64,000 nucleotides of DNA from Calliphora vicina. Lineage: Eukaryota > Arthropoda > Insecta > Diptera > Calliphoridae. Of the stretch, positions 59,067 through 64,000 are shown piece after piece. The notes below the pieces were generated by a model that ran no database searches, was not told the DNA's origin, and saw nothing but the letters and a program-made list of their open reading frames with translations. The translations under genes were made by a program, and so were the position numbers. Location: NCBI RefSeq assembly GCF_958450345.1, contig NC_088781.1:55072315-55136314 (forward strand), written 5' to 3'. Every line of letters begins with the position of its first letter. Position 1 is the first letter of the stretch.

Positions 59067-59876
59067 ATCTATATAAATAAAAATCAAATATCGTTCGTTG
59101 GTAATTGCATCAGTAGAGAACGGCCGGACCGATTTAGACAAATTTGTTTAAATGTTTTACGGAATGAAAGATTGAAAACGCCCACTTTTACGCCCATTTT
59201 TTTCGATTTATCTAAAATCGGAAAACGGCTATATCGACTTGGCTAATTTTTTGTTTAAATGATCATAGTAATCCAATTTAAGTTTTCAATGAAAGAAAAA
59301 TTTACCACGCCAATTTTTTTCGATATATCTAAAAACGCTAATAACTTTGTCAATAAGCGTTTAATCAAGAAAAAGAGCTCGATCTGTGATCACTCATATT
59401 TCTGACAAAAACTCGATTTTTTATATAATAACTCAAAATATCTAAATTCGCTAATAACTTGGCCAATAAGCGTTTAAACAAGAAAAGGAGCTCGATCTGT
59501 GATCACTCATATTTCTGACAAAAACTCGATTTTTTATATAAAAACTCACAATATCTAAATTCGCTTATAACTTGGCCAATAAGCGATTAATCAAGAAAAG
59601 GAGCTCGATCTGTGATCACTTATATTTCTGACACTGTATCTGTGATCACTAATTTTTCAGACCAAAATTTGATTACTTATATAAAAACTCAAAATGTGTA
59701 CGTTGATTTACATGTATTCTGTTGTTGCAAGACTTAGGTTTTTGACAACAAACTATGTCCTATATGAATAAAAGTTATCATACAATAATACGTTTTTTTT
59801 TCTTCTCACAAATTCACGAATCGAACAAAAGCATTTTTTTTAACTTGGACAGGACAACGTCTGTCGGGTCAGCTAG
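59067..59876 (+). mobile_element. Non-autonomous Helitron with internal tandem repeats
   Basis: The 5' end is TCTATATAAATAAAAATCAA and the 3' end ...GGGTCAGCTAG followed by T. A small hairpin (GACA...TGTC) precedes the CTAG end, as in Helitrons. In the middle, about three units of roughly 115 bp (59340-59660) carry 'ctgtgatcactcatatttct', 'ctaaattcgctaataacttg' and 'gccaataagcg'. No coding capacity. Confidence 0.75.
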
Positions 59877-60819
59877 TTTTATTAATAAAATACTTAAATA
59901 TGTACACAAAATTCGTGGTTATCTTTTCAATTTAAAATTAAAATAGAAACAATTCGGTTATTCGAATAATTTAAAATTAACCGATTAAATCTAAACCCCG
60001 ATTAATTATTTGCTCGAATCGAATAAAAATTTTAACTGAATAACATACATACACCTGATGTAAATGCAATATTATGTTTGAAAATTCGTAACCAAATTCG
60101 AAAATTCTAAGCTATGTATGTTCGACAAATTTTTAGAACAGTTAAAATACTCTCTAGATCATGCATGAAACTGATGACAATGCAATATCATGTTCGCAAA
60201 TTCGAACTTATGTTCGAAAATGTTTGAAAGCTGTTAAAATAATCTCGAAATCATGAGAATTCTTCAAAAATGTTTTTAGTTTTATTCGAATTTCTTACAT
60301 TTTCAATTTTCGAACTAAAAAATTATGAAAAAAAAACAAAATATTCATGAATTTTACAGAATTTTCATTATAGTACCAGAATATAAGCTTTTCAAAATAT
60401 GTACATATCGCTCATTTGCTGCAACAACGTCACAATTCAAAAAAAGTCGTTTCGAGAAAAACGACTTTGAATGTTTTATGACATTTTACTATTTCTTAAA
60501 TAAATTTTCAACAACTCATGCGATTTCTGAAATAAAACCTGATTTAAATTGTAGATATTAATATCTTTCTAATCTGTATTTAACCCAAATTTTTACTTGT
60601 CAAATATACGAGAAAACATGAATTTTCACTCTGACGTTTACAACAAAAAAACACTCTCATACAAAAAAATAATTGACTTTTTTTTAAAACTGAAAGACTA
60701 AAGAACGGCGCATACGTATTACTCAGTACAAAACACCCGGATTTCGAGTTAAGTATGACGTTGTTGCAGCAAATGAGCGATATGTTCGAAAGTTCGAATT
60801 TATTCAAGGAGCTTCAAAC
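59877..60819. other. AT-rich DNA including a copy of BEN-A intron sequence
   Basis: 60405-60575 is collinear with 5240-5345 plus 5498-5570 and lacks the MITE at 5349-5497. The rest has no recognised gene. Confidence 0.5.
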
Positions 60820-61180
60820 CATAGAGAACATAGAGCGGAAACTCGAAAAAAACTCAAAAAAAAAATTACTCAAAAAAGTTACACATACGAGTGTTGTTTT
60901 TGTTTTCACATAGTTTTTTCTACTAATACATTCTCACCACTTAGGTTTCTGACAACTGAGTTAGGTCTTTGACAGCAGAGTTTCCGCTCTATGTCTATTC
61001 TCTATGCTCCAAACCATAGAGAATTACACATAGAGTGAAAACTAGTAAAAAACTCAAAAAAATACTCAAAATAATCACACATACTAGTGTTGTTATTGTT
61101 TTCACATAGTTTTTTCTACTAACACATTCTCACCACTTAGGTTTCTGACAACTGAGTTAGGTCTTTAACACATTCTCTAA
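60820..61180. mobile_element. Two hAT MITEs of the CATAGAG family, side by side
   Basis: First copy 60820-61006, with CATAGAGAACATAGAG and TCCGCTCTATG...CTCTATG ends, flanked by CTTCAAAC (60812-60819) and CTCCAAAC (61007-61014), an 8-bp TSD with one difference. A second copy starts directly at 61015 and has lost its right end near 61180. Confidence 0.75.
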
Positions 61181-61342
61181 AAAGAAGAAAATAAAATGAT
61201 AAAAAAACATTTTTAGAAAAAGGTTTTATTTAAATGCTCATATAAATTGTATAATATAAAAAAAATAGTTTGATTTAAATTGAAATCTTTTGAATACAAT
61301 ACAAAACTATATTTTATGAAAGTAATGCAAATTTGTATAACT

Positions 61343-62264
61343 TTATTTTACGTCTTCTTTTCCAGAAAATAACGACATGTCCAATACCATTTCATCCATT
61401 AAAATTTCATGCAAACGACTGAAGACTCCAACATCGCGCTTTAGAACATTTTCGAATAACTCAAAATCAATATTATCCAATTCAATAGAAAACTCATCTC
61501 CCAATAAGGGATTGTAGATTTTGAACTTTTTCACTTTAATGCCAGCATTTTTGTAGAGACCAAATCCATAGATAATCGTTTGATAGAACTTACTCAAAGG
61601 TATCATATGCTTGTCATATGTAAGGGATTTAAATTTGGAGGTCTTTATTTCGTATATAACATCGTTGTCAAATATTAAATCGCCATCTGCATAGAAATAA
61701 TCACAGTCTAGTTTAGGATTCAATTCTACCGTTTTATATGGCAGTCTTTCAAAATATCTTATAATTTCATGTAAATTATCCTCATTTACTGTGTACTCGT
61801 GCGTGTGCTGGTATCGGTTCTCTAAAAAATATTATATGCGAAAGTGATACAAATTTAATACTTTCAATAATATCCATTGCCTGGGTGTTGGAATCTTTAA
61901 AAATTTCATAATGTTCTTTAATAGAATCCCGTAGTTTTACATTTTTACCAATAATGTAATCATCCGGATTTTCCAGAATGTGCTCTGTGCGTGAATCCGT
62001 TATTTTAATATTATATTTATTGGACAAATGTTTCCTTATAAAATAATCCATAAAAAGTCCATGGGCTGAAAAATAACGATATCTCTCCACATTTTGATTA
62101 TATTGATATGATCGACCAACATGTTTACTTGCAATATTTGTATTTTCAACTAGAATTTCGAAAAAGTGCTTGACATTTGGAAAATTCCCCAATGATTTAT
62201 TTGTTATTGTTGTTGCATTTGGTTTATACTTTACCTTAAAGTCATCTGTGTCAATTTCCGACAT
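61343..62264 (-). pseudogene. PD-(D/E)XK-nuclease-like gene, apparently frameshifted
   Basis: I do not know the exact family. Two adjoining minus-strand frames seem to belong together. The first, from ATG at 62264 (MSEIDTDDF), runs 160 residues to 61782 and contains HVGRSYQ and AHGLFMDYFIRKHL. The second, open to 61343, contains YFYADGDLIF and VIYEIKTSK, fitting the Asp and Glu-x-Lys of a PD-(D/E)XK nuclease core, and ends SGKEDVK. The frames overlap and differ by one base; the change can be placed near a six-T run at about 61824-61829. The only AG/GT pair there would give an intron of about 29 nt, too short. So a one-base indel (real or sequencing) is likelier. A splice-acceptor-like TTTTTAG lies just upstream of the ATG (near 62284), so an upstream exon is possible. 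Codon use is AT-rich like the surroundings. Possibly derived from a large DNA virus or mobile element; not shown. Confidence 0.55.
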
Positions 62265-62339
62265 TTTATTATAATAACGAGTGGCTAAAAAGTAGAATTT
62301 TGTTTTCAATTATACTGAACTTTAATAATGATAATTTGT

Positions 62340-63360
62340 TAATAAATATTTACCAAATAGTATAAATTAATGGTTCTTGTGTATAGTCAGCAAGTTGAAT
62401 AGTATGTGCAATAAATAAAATTTCGCTCTATCAGCATCTTTTGCCCTGCAGATACACTTCAAATATACAATTAAGTCCTATAAATACGTTTTAGATATTC
62501 ATACGAGTGGAATAGAAACAAAATATATTTTAGCTGATAACAGAAAATAAACAAAGCTCCAGTTGTATTCATATAATGTGTACTCGTCCCTACAACAAAT
62601 ACCACTATACAAAAACAACAGACATTTTGTTTTTGTTAAAAACCCCAAATGTCAAAAAATGATGAAAAAGAATTCAAAAATAACAAATATTCGTGCTAGA
62701 ATACACATAAAAAATGTGTATTTCGTAAAATTTCTACACGCATGTTTAAAATTTTGCATTATTTTTTACTTTTAAATCTCTTTTACACTTCTTTAATTTT
62801 GTCACTTTCCAAAGTTATCAAAAGTAAACACAAATATTGACAGTTGGAGTATAAACAGCTGATGTTTAGCTGGACTAACGAGTACACCTTATTAAATATA
62901 ACATGCCAGAGCTTATATGTTTATTTAAACCTCAAATGCCTACTAGGGTCAAAATGCTGTTCATAATGTTTTTAGCAAATTATACACCTAACTCTAAATA
63001 TGAGTTAGTAAAAAAATGTATGTATAAGAGTTGATGGTTTTTTAATTTTCAACACAGAGTTTTATACATATTTTGATTACCAAAAATTGGAACTCTGTTG
63101 TATAATATAAATTCAACCACAAATAATAATAATAATACATAGATTGTCAAAATAAATAAACTTGTATTGGAAGCAAAATTTTGTGTAATAGTGTAGGGAC
63201 ATATTTCGGACATTATTTATTGGAAAATTGTAAATTAAAATATCGAGAATTTATCATAGTATAAAATTAGAAATTACAATAGGTTAGGTTAGTGAGTATA
63301 AAAGTGAACAAACAAATTATGCAGGGATTGTCATCTAATAATTCATTTTATTGTATATAC
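62340..63360. other. AT-rich DNA upstream of the nuclease-like gene
   Basis: No gene or repeat recognised. Short open frames here are low-complexity. A promoter cannot be identified. Confidence 0.35.
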
Positions 63361-64000
63361 TAGGGTAATCGAATAATTCGATTGTTCTCTTGTTCGAATA
63401 AAACGAGTAATTCGATCACACGTTTAAAATTAATCGAATTATTCGAATAATTAAATTTTTTTTTAAAAAAGTAAAGAATGAAGGTTTGATGTCGATTTTT
63501 AAATATTTTATTGTAAAGAAAAACAAAAAATAACGTTAAAGTTAACAATTCAAGTATTCATAATGTTAAAAAAACATTCGAAGATTAACTCCCGAACAAT
63601 CTACAAAACAATTGACTAGCAAACCCTTTAGTTTCCGTTTTGGAGCTATGCTTTAAAAAATTTGAGCTAGTTGGACATGATCCTGAATTCGAATACAATA
63701 TAAATGTATTTAGAACTTTTCTATGTCGTTCATTAACTCGGCTTAATAAAGTGGTCTTGGGGAATTACACAATAAAGGGTATCTGTCCAAAGTTTGATAT
63801 CTTTGTCAGTGAACGTGGCTAATTTGTAGTCAGGCAGTGCATGATTGACGCATTTACAAATACGCAAAAAGTTTATTACCATGTTATACAAAGGTGTTTA
63901 AAATCATGTATAAGACGAACTCCATGCTTTTCTTTCAACAAAACGTTAGTTTGCAATATTTGTGTTTATCATTCGATTTATTAAATATTACGTACGCGGT
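63361..64000 (-). mobile_element. hAT transposon copy 6, running off the window
   Basis: Begins TAGGGTAATCGAATAATTCG and follows 11775-12560 with small deletions. The right end lies beyond the window. Confidence 0.85.

Noticed and set aside
61824..61852. An intron joining the two nuclease-like frames
   Set aside because: The available GT/AG pair would give an intron of about 29 nt, below the minimum for flies. A one-base indel in the T run is simpler.
62265..62309. Start of the nuclease-like gene 15 codons further upstream (MKTKFYF)
   Set aside because: It would need a TTG start, and the stretch contains a splice-acceptor-like TTTTTAG. ATG at 62264 is preferred.

Overview
The window looks like accessory nuclear DNA from a fly, probably a calyptrate such as a blow fly or house fly. 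The base composition is strongly AT-rich, genes have introns with GTAAGT donors and AG acceptors, and transposons of many families are nested in one another. The species call is an inference from the style of the repeats and from the BEN genes. I see no tRNA, rRNA or CRISPR, and no bacterial-type operon.

The cellular genes are four paralogues in tandem, all on the minus strand. I call them BEN-A (3292-7382), BEN-B (22076-25225), BEN-C (29082-33296) and BEN-D (41115-44975). Each encodes an N-terminal coiled coil, a long low-complexity Q/N/S/T linker and one C-terminal BEN domain. That is the layout of the BEN-solo repressor/insulator proteins of Drosophila (Insensitive, Elba1, Elba2). Each gene also has a 15-bp upstream micro-exon (METKV or MEAKM) with a GTAAGT donor that joins the large exon in frame. 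A conserved leader/promoter block lies a few hundred bases further upstream. A and D are nearly identical, including flanks and parts of the intron, while B and C are more diverged. A, B and C are intact. D has a 2-bp insertion that breaks the reading frame near the N terminus. B has lost five residues inside the BEN domain and C nine near the N terminus.

Almost everything between the genes is mobile DNA, and comparing the four units gives several natural empty sites. Layout: 1-1346 end of a palindromic hAT-like element; 1488-2335 TATACCC repeat holding a piggyBac-like MITE; 2.5-11.5 kb unit A, whose upstream region is split by a jockey-like LINE that is itself split by a 1.59-kb palindromic hAT-like element (8-bp TSD); 11.6-21.5 kb repeats, including a full-length degenerate hAT copy; 21.5-26 kb unit B with a solo LTR and a foldback element in its intron; 26.3-34 kb unit C with a Helitron remnant downstream and a Transib-like element in its intron; 34.4-39 kb hAT, TATACCC and Helitron pieces; 39-46.1 kb unit D; 46.6-50.9 kb a 3.6-kb Transib-like element that splits a mariner-type transposase exactly at a 5-bp TSD; 51-61.2 kb further hAT, Helitron and MITE copies; 61.3-62.3 kb a two-frame PD-(D/E)XK-nuclease-like gene, apparently broken; 63.36 kb to the end, another hAT copy.

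The BEN products probably act in the nucleus as sequence-specific DNA-binding repressors or insulator factors. That they work as a group is an inference from family and linkage only.
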